Position numbers and translations under genes: made by a program. Below, piece after piece: positions 34,302 to 42,874 of a stretch of 64,000 bases of DNA. Below the pieces are notes generated by a model that was not told the origin of the DNA, searched no databases, and saw only the letters and a program-made list of their open reading frames with translations. The stretch's first letter is position 1. Every line of letters begins with the position of its first letter. The DNA comes from Catellatospora methionotrophica (GTDB taxonomy: Bacteria; Actinomycetota; Actinomycetes; Mycobacteriales; Micromonosporaceae). The stretch covers positions 1 through 64,000 of the forward strand of contig NZ_JAAOTJ010000003.1 in the NCBI RefSeq assembly GCF_011297335.1. Reading direction: 5' to 3'.

Positions 34302-34954
34302 CCAGGGTCGTGCTGGCCGAGGACGGGGTGCTGCTGCGGGAGGGCCTGACCGGTGTCCTGGAGCGGTTCGGGTTCGCGGTGGTCGCCGCGGTCGGTGACG
34401 CCGCCGCGCTGCTCGACGCGGTCGCGGCCGAGGACCCGGACCTGGTGATCACCGACATCCGGATGCCGCCGAGCTTCACCGACGAGGGCCTGCGGGCCGC
34501 GCTGGCGTTACGGGCGGCGGACCCCGGCCGGGCCGTGGTCGTGCTCAGCCAGTACGTGCGGGCCGAGTTCGCCGCGCGGCTGCTCGACAGCGGCGACGGG
34601 CGGCGGGTCGGCTACCTGCTCAAGGACCGGGTCGTGGACATCGCCGCGTTCGTCGGGGCGCTGCGGGCCGTGGTGGGTGGCGGCACGGTCATCGACCCCG
34701 ATGTCGTACGCCATCTGCTGGCCCGCCGCCACGACCCGGTCGCCGAACTGTCCCCGCGCGAGCGGGAGGTGCTGGCGCTGGTCGCCGAGGGCCACTCCAA
34801 CGCCGCGATAGCCAGGCGGCTGACGGTCACCGAGGCGGCGGTCGGCAAGCACGTCGGCAACATCCTGGCCAAACTCGGACTTCCGCCGGACGACGACACC
34901 AACCGCAGAGTGCTGGCGGTGCTCGCTTACCTCCGCTCGACCCCGCCTGCCTGA
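34289..34954 (+). CDS. LuxR/NarL-family response regulator (second pair)
   Basis: The 221-residue protein has a receiver domain ('VVLAEDG', phospho-Asp in 'LVITDIRMPPS' near 55, 'LLKDR') and a C-terminal LuxR HTH ('LSPREREVLALVAEG', 'AAVGKHVGNILAKL'). GTG start inside the end of the kinase gene. It is the partner of the preceding kinase. Confidence 0.9.
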   Translation: MPELTRVVLAEDGVLLREGLTGVLERFGFAVVAAVGDAAALLDAVAAEDPDLVITDIRMPPSFTDEGLRAALALRAADPGRAVVVLSQYVRAEFAARLLDSGDGRRVGYLLKDRVVDIAAFVGALRAVVGGGTVIDPDVVRHLLARRHDPVAELSPREREVLALVAEGHSNAAIARRLTVTEAAVGKHVGNILAKLGLPPDDDTNRRVLAVLAYLRSTPPA

Positions 34955-34980
34955 CGTAGTGCCGTTCCTCGCGCAGGCGG

Positions 34981-35370
34981 TCAGGACAGTGCGAGCACGT
35001 CGTAGTCGTCGAGGTAGGCGGTATACGCCGACGGCGTGTAGGTGGCCAGCGTCGCACCTAGGTCCCGAACAGCGGCGACGGCTTGGGCTGCGGCGTGGTC
35101 CAGGCCGTCCATGTTGACCGCCACCCCGGGCACCTGATGGGCGGCCAGGCCGATGACCGCCACAGGACCATCCTCGCGCGAGGTCAGTTCGGTCACCAGG
35201 TCCCACTCCTTCGGAGAGAGCTCTCTGCACGCGTCGAGCAGCACCAGCACGGGAATCCCGGTGCGGGCGTCGCCCTCGTACGCGGAACTGATCAGCTCGC
35301 CGACCGCGATGGCGTCCATCCGCGCATACGCCAGCACAGCGCTCGCGTCGAGGACGACTCCGATCCTCAC
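34981..35370 (-). CDS. PIN-domain toxin-like protein
   Basis: The 129-residue protein starts 'VVLDASAVLAYA' (Asp8) and has Glu25 in 'VGELI' and Asp91 in 'GLDHAAA', three of the acidic residues that hold magnesium in VapC-type RNases. The fourth, usually in a 'TADP'-like motif, is replaced in 'LATYTPSAY', so the nuclease site may be incomplete. Its GTG overlaps the stop of the upstream RHH gene (GTGA), the usual order of antitoxin then toxin. Targets are unknown. Confidence 0.72.
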   Translation of the reverse strand: MRIGVVLDASAVLAYARMDAIAVGELISSAYEGDARTGIPVLVLLDACRELSPKEWDLVTELTSREDGPVAVIGLAAHQVPGVAVNMDGLDHAAAQAVAAVRDLGATLATYTPSAYTAYLDDYDVLALS

Positions 35371-35648
35371 GCAGCGCGCCGCAAACGGGCTGCCGCACGG
35401 CGCGCCTCGAGATCACGCAGGCGCCCGCCCATCTTGGCGATGCCGTCGGCGGTGACGGCATGGTCCCCGGTGTAGCCGTGCCGCTCGAACATCGCGTGCA
35501 GGGCCTCGGTCTCCTCGGCCTTCTTCTTGTCGTGCTCGATAAGACCAGCGATGTACTGCGAGGCGTTGCCCTTGCTACGGGCATACTCTGCCAGGTCGAC
35601 GGGCAGGCTGACGGAGGTACGGTCCGTCCCGGTACGCTCGGTGCTCAT
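35367..35648 (-). CDS. Ribbon-helix-helix antitoxin-like protein
   Basis: About 93 residues from the ATG at 35648. The N-terminal strand 'RTSVSLPVDLAEYARSKG' and following helices fit an RHH DNA-binding domain; a charged, helical C-terminus ('RLRDLEARRAAARLRR') would bind the toxin. A 13-base palindrome overlaps the start codon, as expected for autorepression by the antitoxin complex. Confidence 0.72.
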   Translation of the reverse strand: MSTERTGTDRTSVSLPVDLAEYARSKGNASQYIAGLIEHDKKKAEETEALHAMFERHGYTGDHAVTADGIAKMGGRLRDLEARRAAARLRRAA

Positions 35649-35660
35649 ACGATTATCGTA
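35648..35660. promoter_or_regulatory. Operator palindrome over the antitoxin start
   Basis: TACGATTATCGTA, six-base perfect arms around one base. Its first base is the A of the minus-strand start codon, so repressor binding would block both transcription and the start region. Confidence 0.65.
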
Positions 35661-35690
35661 CTCCCGTAACACAGATCAACACAGCCTGAG

Positions 35691-36335
35691 CTATCGAGCG
35701 TCGGCAACCCTCGCGGTGAGGTGGCGGGCGTTGGCCCAGACCGCGTAGAGGGCGGGGGCGGGCAGCAGGAACAGGCCGATCGCGGGTTTGGCGACGACTG
35801 CCGCGGCCAGGATGCCCAGGATCGCCAGGTTGGCCAGGCTGAGATACCAGTACCGGATCGACACGTAGGCGCAGGCCAGCACGGTGGTGCGCCGCAGGCG
35901 GGCGTCGGCGGCCAGCAGCGCGGTGGCGGTGGCGGCCACGAGTGCGATGAGCAGGGCGAGCAGCGGGGTCACCGCGCCGAACGGGCCGCCGAGGGCGAGC
36001 TGGAAGTCGGCGGCCAGCACGATCACGGCGGCGGCCGCGCAGGCGGAGACGGCGAGCGCCCGGCCGAACGAGGTGCGGTAGGCGTTCCAGAAGGCGCGAC
36101 CGACCCGGTGCTCGCCGTCGGACAGGGCCGCGAACGCGGCGAACGCGGCGGCTGCGGCCGGTCCGCACAGTGCCGCCAGCGCGGTGTAGAACGGCCAGGC
36201 GTGCAGTGGGCTGCCGCCGGCGGCGAGGGCCGCGAGCAGGGGCAGGCAGGCGGCGAGCAGGCACAGGTTGATCTTCAGTCCGGCGTACACGGTGCTGAAG
36301 ACGGTGTCGTAGGGCAGCCGGGCGAGTAGTCGCAT
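35691..36335 (-). CDS. DUF624 family membrane protein (YesL-like)
   Basis: The 214-residue protein has five or six transmembrane segments and starts with 'LLARLPYDTVFSTVYAGLKINLC', the typical DUF624 opening. Family members are regularly encoded with CUT1 sugar importers in pectin and other polysaccharide loci, where their function is unproven. It is the last gene of the minus-strand unit, six bases after the MalG-like permease. Confidence 0.82.
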   Translation of the reverse strand: MRLLARLPYDTVFSTVYAGLKINLCLLAACLPLLAALAAGGSPLHAWPFYTALAALCGPAAAAAFAAFAALSDGEHRVGRAFWNAYRTSFGRALAVSACAAAAVIVLAADFQLALGGPFGAVTPLLALLIALVAATATALLAADARLRRTTVLACAYVSIRYWYLSLANLAILGILAAAVVAKPAIGLFLLPAPALYAVWANARHLTARVADAR

Positions 36336-36341
36336 GTCAGG

Positions 36342-37196
36342 TCATCCCTTCATGCCGGAGGTGGCGATGCCCTGGATGAAGTGGCGCTGGCCGAGCAGGA
36401 AGATGATCGTGATGGGGAGTACGGACAGCACCGACCCGGTCATGATCATGGCGTAGTCGGCGTCGAACTGGCCGACGAACGAGCGCAGGCCGAGCTGGAT
36501 CGTCCACAGGTCGTTGCTGGTCAGGTAGATGAACGGGCCCATGTAGTCGTTCCAGGTGTTGACGAAGGTCAGCAGGGCGAGGCTGGCCAGCGCCGGTTTG
36601 GACAGCGGCAGCATGATCCGGGCCCAGATGCCGTACTCGGACAGGCCGTCGACGCGGGCGGCTTCGCACAGTTCGTCGGGGATGGTCAGGTAGTACTGGC
36701 GCATCAGGAAGACGCCGAACGCGCCGAAGGCCTGCAGCAGGATCAGTGACCAGAACGTGTCGGTCAGCCCGGCCTTCTGCATCATGATGTACTGCGGGAT
36801 CATGTACGCCTGCCACGGCACGGCGATGGTCGCGATGTACAGCATGAACAGCACGTCGCGGCCCCGGAAGCGCACCTTGGCGAACCCGTAGGCGGCGAAG
36901 CTGCCGGTCAGCACCTGCAGCAGGGTGATGACCAGGCTGAGGAACACGGTGTTGCCCAGGTAGGTGGCCAGCGGCACGCGCGACCAGATGTCGGCGAAGT
37001 TGTGCCACTGGAAGTCTTTCGGGATCCACTGGACCGGGATGGTGAACACGTCGTTGTTGCGTTTGAGCGACGCGCTGATCATCCACAGGAACGGCACCAG
37101 GATCGCCAGCGCGGCCAGGCCCAGCACGACATACAGAACGACCCGGCGGACCAGCGCGAACGCGCCGCGCGCGGGCTCGGATGCGGCGGTGGTCAT
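36342..37196 (-). CDS. Sugar ABC transporter permease, MalG-like (uronide-type locus)
   Basis: A 284-residue CUT1 permease from the ATG at 37196, which overlaps the stop of the previous permease (ATGA). 'WMISASLKRNNDVF' near the N-terminus and the EAA loop 'ELCEAARVDGLSEYGIW' are diagnostic. The open frame continues upstream only as shadow of the neighbouring permease. No ATPase gene accompanies it. Confidence 0.9.
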   Translation of the reverse strand: MTTAASEPARGAFALVRRVVLYVVLGLAALAILVPFLWMISASLKRNNDVFTIPVQWIPKDFQWHNFADIWSRVPLATYLGNTVFLSLVITLLQVLTGSFAAYGFAKVRFRGRDVLFMLYIATIAVPWQAYMIPQYIMMQKAGLTDTFWSLILLQAFGAFGVFLMRQYYLTIPDELCEAARVDGLSEYGIWARIMLPLSKPALASLALLTFVNTWNDYMGPFIYLTSNDLWTIQLGLRSFVGQFDADYAMIMTGSVLSVLPITIIFLLGQRHFIQGIATSGMKG

Positions 37197-38134
37197 CGGC
37201 GCTCCCGGCGGTTGTTGAACCAGAACTGGGCGAGGGTGAACACCAGCACGAGCATGAACAGCACGAGCGAGATCGCCGAGGCGTAGCCGAACTCGCCCTC
37301 GATGATGCCGCGGCGGTAGATCTGCTGGGACAGCACGAGGGTGGCGCGGCCGGGGCCGCCGTCGGTCATGACGACGATGAGGTCGAAGACCTTGAAGCTC
37401 TGCACGGTCAGCAGGATGAGCACGAGGAAGGTGACCGGCCGCAGGCCGGGCAGGGTGACGGCGCGGAAGCGCTGCCAGGTGCTCGCGCCGTCGACGGTGG
37501 CGGCCTCGTACTGCTCGTGCGGGATGGCCTGGAGTCCGGCCAGGAACAGCACCATGTAGTAGCCCATGTCGCGCCATACGCTGGTGAGGATGACCGCGGG
37601 CATGGCCCAGGTGGTGCTGGTGGTCCACCCGGGCGGGTCGTCGACGCCGATGAACTGCAGGAACTGGTTGACCGGGCCGAACTCGGGGTTGAACAGCATG
37701 TTCCAGACGATGGCGACCGCGACCAGCGAGGTGATGTAGGGGAAGAACGCGGCGGCACGGAAGAAGCCGACCCCGGCGATCCTCCGGTTGAGCAGCAGCG
37801 CGAGGCCGAGTGCGGCGAGCATGGTCAGCGGCACGTGACCCAGGGCGTAGAAGGCCGTGTTCCGCAGCGCGATCTTGGTGGATTCGTCGTCGAGCAGCCG
37901 CTGGAAGTTGTCCAGGCCGACCCACTCGGGCGGGTTGTAGGAGTCCCACTCCATGAACGACAGGGTGAACGCGGCGATCACCGGCACGAGGGTGAGCACG
38001 GCGAAGCCGAGGAAGTTCGGCAGGATGAAGCTCCAGCCGATGAGCGTGTTGCGCCGGGCGCGGCGTCGGTCGCGCGCCCGCGGCGACGGTGCGGGCTTCG
38101 CGGTCGCCGGTGCCGCGGTGAGCAGGTCTGCCAT
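37193..38134 (-). CDS. Sugar ABC transporter permease, MalF-like (uronide-type locus)
   Basis: A 313-residue CUT1 permease with a basic N-terminus ('RDRRRARRN'), six membrane segments and the EAA loop 'EQYEAATVDGASTWQRF' (about 206-222). It forms the importer with the next permease and the binding protein upstream. A perfect 12-bp hairpin sits between it and the binding-protein gene. Confidence 0.9.
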   Translation of the reverse strand: MADLLTAAPATAKPAPSPRARDRRRARRNTLIGWSFILPNFLGFAVLTLVPVIAAFTLSFMEWDSYNPPEWVGLDNFQRLLDDESTKIALRNTAFYALGHVPLTMLAALGLALLLNRRIAGVGFFRAAAFFPYITSLVAVAIVWNMLFNPEFGPVNQFLQFIGVDDPPGWTTSTTWAMPAVILTSVWRDMGYYMVLFLAGLQAIPHEQYEAATVDGASTWQRFRAVTLPGLRPVTFLVLILLTVQSFKVFDLIVVMTDGGPGRATLVLSQQIYRRGIIEGEFGYASAISLVLFMLVLVFTLAQFWFNNRRERR

Positions 38135-38147
38135 CTCGTCCTCCCGG

Positions 38148-38175
38148 GCGGGGACGGCCGGGTGGCCGTCCCCGC
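38148..38175. terminator. Hairpin between binding-protein and permease genes
   Basis: Perfect 12-base-pair stem with a four-base loop directly after the binding-protein stop, inside an operon. It probably reduces read-through or protects the upstream mRNA, favouring excess binding protein over permeases. Confidence 0.65.
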
Positions 38176-38184
38176 GTGCGTGGG

Positions 38185-39453
38185 TCAGTTGACTTCGCTC
38201 TTGACGCGGGACTCCATCTCCTTGATCGCGTCCTCGATCGCCTTCTGCTTGGTCATGATGAGCTGGTGTTCCTCGTTGAGGATCGTGTCGATCTTCGCGG
38301 TCTTGTCGCTGACCGGCATCTCAGGGTTGACCTTCTCGGGCGCGAAGGCCTTCTTCGACAGGTCGTCGGTGGGCATGCCCGGCAGCGTGAAGTACTGCTG
38401 GCGGATCTCGTCGCTCTGGTACGCCGGGACGACGCCGATGCCGGTGATCGCCTTCGCGCCGGCCAGCGAGCTGGCGAACTCGACGAACTTCTGCGCGGCG
38501 GCGGCGTGCTTGGCCTTCTTGTTGACCGCGAACGCGGTCGGTGCGCCGAACGTGGTGACGCCCGTCGCGCCGGGCCGCTGCGGCATCGGGGCGATGGCCC
38601 AGTCGGCGTCGGTGGTGCCCTTCTTCTTCTCCGACAGGATCTTGGCGATGTACCAGGTGCCCATCGGCAGCATCGCGGTCTTGCCGGATTCGAACATCGA
38701 GGCGTAGCCGGTCTTCTGGGTGACCGCGGTGCCGAAGTCGAGGGTGGCCCCGGCCTCCTGCAGCGCCAGCGCGGTCTTGTACTGGTCGGCGAAGAACTTG
38801 TAGTCGCCGCCGAGCTGGTCGCCGCCGGTCTGCGCGGCGGAGATGGCCTGCACGATGGAGCGCCAGGTGTGCTGGTAGGCGCCGTAGACCTTCTTCTCGC
38901 CGGTGCCCGACGTCAGCTTCTTGGCCAGTTCGACGTACTGGTCCCAGGTCAGGTTCGTCGGGTAGGGCTGGCCGGCGGCGTCGAAGATCTTCTTGTTGTA
39001 GTACAGGACCCAGAAGTCCTGCCGGTAGGGCAGCGCGTAGTACTTGTCGCTCTCCTGCTTGTACTGGTCGAGCCCGGCGAGTTTGCCGCCCTCGGCCGAC
39101 GTCGCGGCCGCGGTGATGTCCTTGAGCTGTCCGCGTCCGGCGAAGCGCACGTAGTCGGCCAGGGTCTTCATGGTGATGACGTCGGTGGTGTCGCCACCGG
39201 CGAGCATCGTGGTGACCTTGGTCGGGTAGTCGGCGGCGAGGATGTCGACCGGCTTGACGGTGATGTCGGGGTTCGCCTGGTGGAAGGCGTCGAACAGGGT
39301 CTGGAACTCGGGGGTGGAGGCCAGGCTCCACACCGCGACGGTGAGCTCGACGGGGCCGCTTTCGGTCTCGTCGCCGCCGGAGCCGCACGCGGTCAGCGGC
39401 AGGGTCGCCGCCATCGCCAGGGCGGCCGCTGCCAGCATCTTCCTTCTCTTCAC
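38185..39453 (-). CDS. Sugar ABC transporter solute-binding lipoprotein (uronide-type locus)
   Basis: The 422-residue protein has a basic start 'MKRRKM', a hydrophobic core and the lipobox 'LTACG' (Cys near 23). It is a family 1 binding protein with 'VLYYNKKIFDAAGQPYP' and a Lys-rich C-terminus. AGGAAGGA precedes the ATG. It lies 27 bases after the DUF2264 gene. The ligand is unknown; a uronic-acid oligosaccharide is inferred from the locus. Confidence 0.9.
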   Translation of the reverse strand: MKRRKMLAAAALAMAATLPLTACGSGGDETESGPVELTVAVWSLASTPEFQTLFDAFHQANPDITVKPVDILAADYPTKVTTMLAGGDTTDVITMKTLADYVRFAGRGQLKDITAAATSAEGGKLAGLDQYKQESDKYYALPYRQDFWVLYYNKKIFDAAGQPYPTNLTWDQYVELAKKLTSGTGEKKVYGAYQHTWRSIVQAISAAQTGGDQLGGDYKFFADQYKTALALQEAGATLDFGTAVTQKTGYASMFESGKTAMLPMGTWYIAKILSEKKKGTTDADWAIAPMPQRPGATGVTTFGAPTAFAVNKKAKHAAAAQKFVEFASSLAGAKAITGIGVVPAYQSDEIRQQYFTLPGMPTDDLSKKAFAPEKVNPEMPVSDKTAKIDTILNEEHQLIMTKQKAIEDAIKEMESRVKSEVN

Positions 39454-39480
39454 GAACGTTCCTTCCTAAAGGACGGCCGC

Positions 39481-41535
39481 TTACGCGGCGGAGGATCTGT
39501 TCTGTGCGTGGTGGTGCGGGCCGGTCGGCGGCGCGGGCAGCGCCGCCGTCGTGGTGACCTGGTCGGGCCACGTGACCCGGACGACCGGCGCGTCCTCGGG
39601 TCCCGAGATCTGGGCCAGCGGCGCGAGGTCGCCGCCGTTGAGCGCGAACGCGGCGGCGTGCCAGCCGGTCTGCGGCCTGGTCTGCAGCCAGGGGATGGCG
39701 GTGTGGGCGGCCAGCGGGGTGGCGTCGCGTACGGTGTGCACCCCGGCGACGTCGAGGCCGTACAGCCCGACGGCGGTCGAGGTCAGCGTCGTGCCGACGG
39801 CTTCGGCGACGGGCAGGCCGGGTCCGGCTGCCGGGCTGGCGGGCTGCGGATGCGCCGGGGCGTCGATCGGGCTCGACCGGTCCTCGGCCGGTGCCGCCGG
39901 GACGGGCCAGCCGCCGACGCGCAGTGCCGTGACCTGCTCCCAGCCGGGTGCCGCGGCCGGGTCGACGTGGATGAGCCGGACCTCCCACGCGCCGCGCACC
40001 ACCGACACGGTGGTGACGGTGGCCGCGTCGACGGCCTGGCCGGTCAGCCCGGAGCCGTAGTCGAGGGCAGCGGGGTCCGGGGTGACCCAGTGGCAGCGGG
40101 CGCGGGAGGCCAGCACGGCGGCGTCGCCGTCCAAGGCCCGTACGTCCAGGGTGGTGAAACCGCTGCGGTGGGTGGCCTCGCCGTGCGTGTCGAGCAGCAC
40201 GACCGACTGGTCCAGCGGGCAGTGCCAGCCGTCGTCGTCCATCGCGGGGGCGGTCGCGGTCGAGTAGCCGAACCGGGCGTACAGCGGCGAGTCGGTGCTG
40301 CGGTCGCCGGGGCGGGCGTGGTCGGTGCCGTGGTTGTAGACGCGCACGACGCCGTCGGCGGCGGTCGCCGACAGGGCCCAGCCGGGTGCGGCGACGACCG
40401 CGAACTGGTCGGCCTGCTCGACGGGCAGCGGCTGCTCGGTCGCGGTCCACACCGGATGTTCGGCGGGCAGGGCGAGTCCGAGCAGGCCCTTGGACGCCCA
40501 GTACGGCGAGCCGGTGCCGGAGTAGTGCTGGGCGATGGGCCGCCACGGGTGGAACCAGCCGAGGTTGAGCAGCCCGTCGTCGTCGGGTGCGCCGCGGTCG
40601 GTGAAGTGTTTGACGATCCCGGACGCGGCCCGGCGGGTCAGGCCCGGGGCCAGCGCGTCGCTGCCGGCCAGGGCGCCCGCCCAGAACGGTGCGGCGGCCG
40701 CGAAGCGGTAGGTGAGGCTGCGGCCCTGGATCAGCGGGGAGCCGTCCGCGCCGACCAGCCGGACCGCGTCGAGCAGGTAGCGGTCCAGGCGCTGGCGGTA
40801 GGTGGGCAGCAGCGGGGCGGCCCGGTCCTGCGCGCCGGTCATCCGGCTCCACAGGATCGGGTACAGGTGCAGCGCCCAGCCCGCGTAGTGGTCGTAGCTG
40901 CGCTCGGGCCCGTCGCAGTACCAGCCGCCGTCGCGGGCGAACGACTCGTGGGTGGCCAGGTCGGCTGCCATGTCGTCGGGTGAGAAGGGTCCGCCGACCG
41001 ACGCCAGGAACTGCTCGACGACGATGCGGAACCAGACCCAGTTCGTCTGCGGGTAGGCGTGGTCGCCGACGACCTGGGCGAGGTAGTCCACGACGCGGTC
41101 GCGTACGCCATGGTCGAGGTTGTCCCACAGCCACGGCCGGGTCATGTCCAGGATCAGCGCGATCGACGCGGCCTCGACCTTGGCCTGGCCGTGCTCGCGC
41201 GGCGTGGTCCAGCGTTCGGGCGAGCGCGGGTCGGTGCCCGCGGCGAGGCCGGCCGCGTAGCGTTCGAGCAGGTTGGCGGGGTCGTTGCCGTGTTCGCCGG
41301 TGATCTGGAACCCGGCGAGCAGGAAGGTGCGGGCGAAGCCTTCGAGGCCGTCGACGGCGGTGCCGTAGCCGCCGGGCGGCCCGGGCGGGGTGATCAGCGC
41401 TCCGGTCGGTGAGGCGTGCCGCCAGGCGGCGGCGAGCAGGTGGTCGGCCAGCGCGGACCAGTGGGTGCGGGTCCATCCGGTGTACGGCGACAGGCTCGCC
41501 TGCTGCTCGTCGACGGCGGTGCGGTGGGAGCTCAT
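39481..41535 (-). CDS. DUF2264 family protein
   Basis: About 684 residues from the ATG at 41535, which overlaps the stop of the dehydrogenase gene (ATGA). The N-terminal two thirds (about 20-400) match DUF2264, an (alpha/alpha) helical domain with 'GFARTFLLAGFQ', 'QTNWVWFRIVVEQFL', 'DGGWYCDGPERSYDHYAGW' and 'YWASKGLLGLALP'. The C-terminal part is beta-rich. Related proteins occur in polysaccharide-utilisation loci and resemble glycoside hydrolases or lyases in fold; no activity is firmly established that I can cite. No signal peptide, so it is likely cytoplasmic. Confidence 0.82.
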   Translation of the reverse strand: MSSHRTAVDEQQASLSPYTGWTRTHWSALADHLLAAAWRHASPTGALITPPGPPGGYGTAVDGLEGFARTFLLAGFQITGEHGNDPANLLERYAAGLAAGTDPRSPERWTTPREHGQAKVEAASIALILDMTRPWLWDNLDHGVRDRVVDYLAQVVGDHAYPQTNWVWFRIVVEQFLASVGGPFSPDDMAADLATHESFARDGGWYCDGPERSYDHYAGWALHLYPILWSRMTGAQDRAAPLLPTYRQRLDRYLLDAVRLVGADGSPLIQGRSLTYRFAAAAPFWAGALAGSDALAPGLTRRAASGIVKHFTDRGAPDDDGLLNLGWFHPWRPIAQHYSGTGSPYWASKGLLGLALPAEHPVWTATEQPLPVEQADQFAVVAAPGWALSATAADGVVRVYNHGTDHARPGDRSTDSPLYARFGYSTATAPAMDDDGWHCPLDQSVVLLDTHGEATHRSGFTTLDVRALDGDAAVLASRARCHWVTPDPAALDYGSGLTGQAVDAATVTTVSVVRGAWEVRLIHVDPAAAPGWEQVTALRVGGWPVPAAPAEDRSSPIDAPAHPQPASPAAGPGLPVAEAVGTTLTSTAVGLYGLDVAGVHTVRDATPLAAHTAIPWLQTRPQTGWHAAAFALNGGDLAPLAQISGPEDAPVVRVTWPDQVTTTAALPAPPTGPHHHAQNRSSAA

Positions 41536-42542
41536 GCGATCACTTCCAGGGCTTCGCTGGTGACGGCGTCGATCGGGGGTCGGCCGTGGACGTGGCGTTC
41601 GAGTTCGTCGAGGGCCTGGGCGCTCAGGCGGCGGGTCTCCGAGCCGAGCGACCCGGCGATGTGCGGGGTGATCATGACGTTGGGCAGCTGGGCCAGCAGG
41701 GATCCGGCGGGCAGCGGCTCGGGGTCGGTGACGTCGAGGATGGCGTTGAGCCGCCCGGTGGCGCATTCGCGTTCCAGCGCGGCGGTGTCGAGCACGGCCC
41801 CGCGGGCGGTGTTGATGACGGTCGCGCCGTCGGGCAGCAGGGCCAGCTCGCGGGTGCCGAGGGTGTGCCGGGTCTGCGGGAGTTCGGGCAGGTGCAGCGA
41901 GACGATGTCGGCGGCGGTCAGCAGTTCGTCGAGTTCGACCAGTCGTCCGCCGGCGGCGGTGACGGCGGCCGGGTCGGCGTACGGGTCGGTGACGAGCACC
42001 TGCGCGGTGTCCAGGGTGCGCAGCCGTTCGACGACGCGGCGGCCGATGCGGGAGAAGCCGACGATGCCGATGGTGCGGCCGTAGTTGGACAGGTCCTCGC
42101 GGTGGTGCACTGCGTCCCAGTTCGCGGGGCGACGGCGTGACTCGGCGGCCAGTACGTGGGCTTTCTTGCCGGCGAACACGATCGCGGCGAGGGTGTACTC
42201 GGCGACCGGGGTGGCGTTGGCCTCGGCGGCGCTGGTGACCAGGATGCCGCGCCGCCAGATCTCGTCGGAGACGAGGTTGCGTACGCTGCCGGCGCAGTGC
42301 AGGACGGCCCGCAGCCGGGGCGCGGCGGCCAGCCGCTGCGCGGTGAGCGTCGGGGCGCCCCAGGAGGTGAGCAGGACGTCGGTGTCGGCCAGGCGGGCCC
42401 GGACGTGCGGGTCGTCGAGGTCGTCGGTCCAGATCGGGTCGCCGAGGTCGGCCAGCGCGCGCAGCCGCTGCAGTTCTGCGGGCCCGAATTGGAGCCGGAA
42501 CGGTTCGGGCCCCATCACGAGCAGTGCCTGCGGACGGTACAT
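41532..42542 (-). CDS. D-isomer-specific 2-hydroxyacid dehydrogenase
   Basis: The 336-residue protein has the NAD-binding domain with 'IGIVGFSRIGRRV' (the usual GxGxxG reads G-F-S-R-I-G) and catalytic Arg in 'INTARGAVLD', Glu in 'DPEPLP' and His in 'ITPHIAGS'. Such enzymes reduce 2-keto acids with NAD(P)H; in this locus a sugar-acid intermediate is plausible but unproven. It is the first gene of the minus-strand unit that runs to 35691. Upstream are ATGTTYGTT repeats probably bound by the divergent regulator. Confidence 0.85.
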   Translation of the reverse strand: MYRPQALLVMGPEPFRLQFGPAELQRLRALADLGDPIWTDDLDDPHVRARLADTDVLLTSWGAPTLTAQRLAAAPRLRAVLHCAGSVRNLVSDEIWRRGILVTSAAEANATPVAEYTLAAIVFAGKKAHVLAAESRRRPANWDAVHHREDLSNYGRTIGIVGFSRIGRRVVERLRTLDTAQVLVTDPYADPAAVTAAGGRLVELDELLTAADIVSLHLPELPQTRHTLGTRELALLPDGATVINTARGAVLDTAALERECATGRLNAILDVTDPEPLPAGSLLAQLPNVMITPHIAGSLGSETRRLSAQALDELERHVHGRPPIDAVTSEALEVIA

Positions 42543-42581
42543 ATGCGGTGGCCTCTCCCCGGTTCACAGAGCCTTGCTGAT

Positions 42582-42606
42582 ATGTTTGTTTATGTTCGTT
42601 CGAACA
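42582..42606. promoter_or_regulatory. Operator cluster: ATGTTYGTT direct repeats and TGTTCG-TT-CGAACA palindrome
   Basis: ATGTTTGTT (42582-42590) and ATGTTCGTT (42592-42600) are direct repeats at a 10-base period, and the second runs into a perfect TGTTCG/CGAACA palindrome at 42593-42606. It lies 40 bases upstream of the dehydrogenase start. Ten-base repeats on one DNA face suit a DeoR-type HTH. Confidence 0.7.
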
Positions 42607-42697
42607 GTGCGCAAAGTAGACCAGTCTAGAAACTGCACGACAAGGGCCCGTTACGAACCTGTAACACGCAACGCGTAGACCTGGGCTTTTCTTTGTG

Positions 42698-42713
42698 AAC
42701 GAATATGTTCGTT
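42698..42713. promoter_or_regulatory. Second operator AACGAA-TATG-TTCGTT
   Basis: Perfect six-base arms around four bases; the right part repeats the ATGTTCGTT unit exactly (42705-42713). It lies about 160 bases before the regulator gene, so the regulator may also control itself and the heparinase-type gene. No gene is seen in 42543-42874. Confidence 0.7.
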
Positions 42714-42874
42714 TCAAGTGTGAGGGAGGGACCGATGGTGCGAGCAGCCCGCCGTCGATGCCCGTCCGGGCCGGTCGGATCCGCCCGGACGGCGGCCCGC
42801 CGCGTGCCGTGCCACACCGCGCGTCCGTGCACAATCGAGCCCGACACGCGCGACACCACCGTGGAGGCCCAGCC

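Noticed and set aside
36381-38707. Plus-strand open frames opposite the importer genes
   Set aside because: Antisense shadows rich in Glu/Val/Arg without domains or ribosome-binding sites.
38321-41476. Minus-strand open frame of about 1050 codons
   Set aside because: It overlaps the binding-protein and DUF2264 genes in a different frame and is Arg/Pro/Gly-rich, as high-GC shadow frames are.
42617-42630. Possible DasR site (GACCAGTCTAGA)
   Set aside because: It does not match the symmetric TGGTCTAGACCA core.
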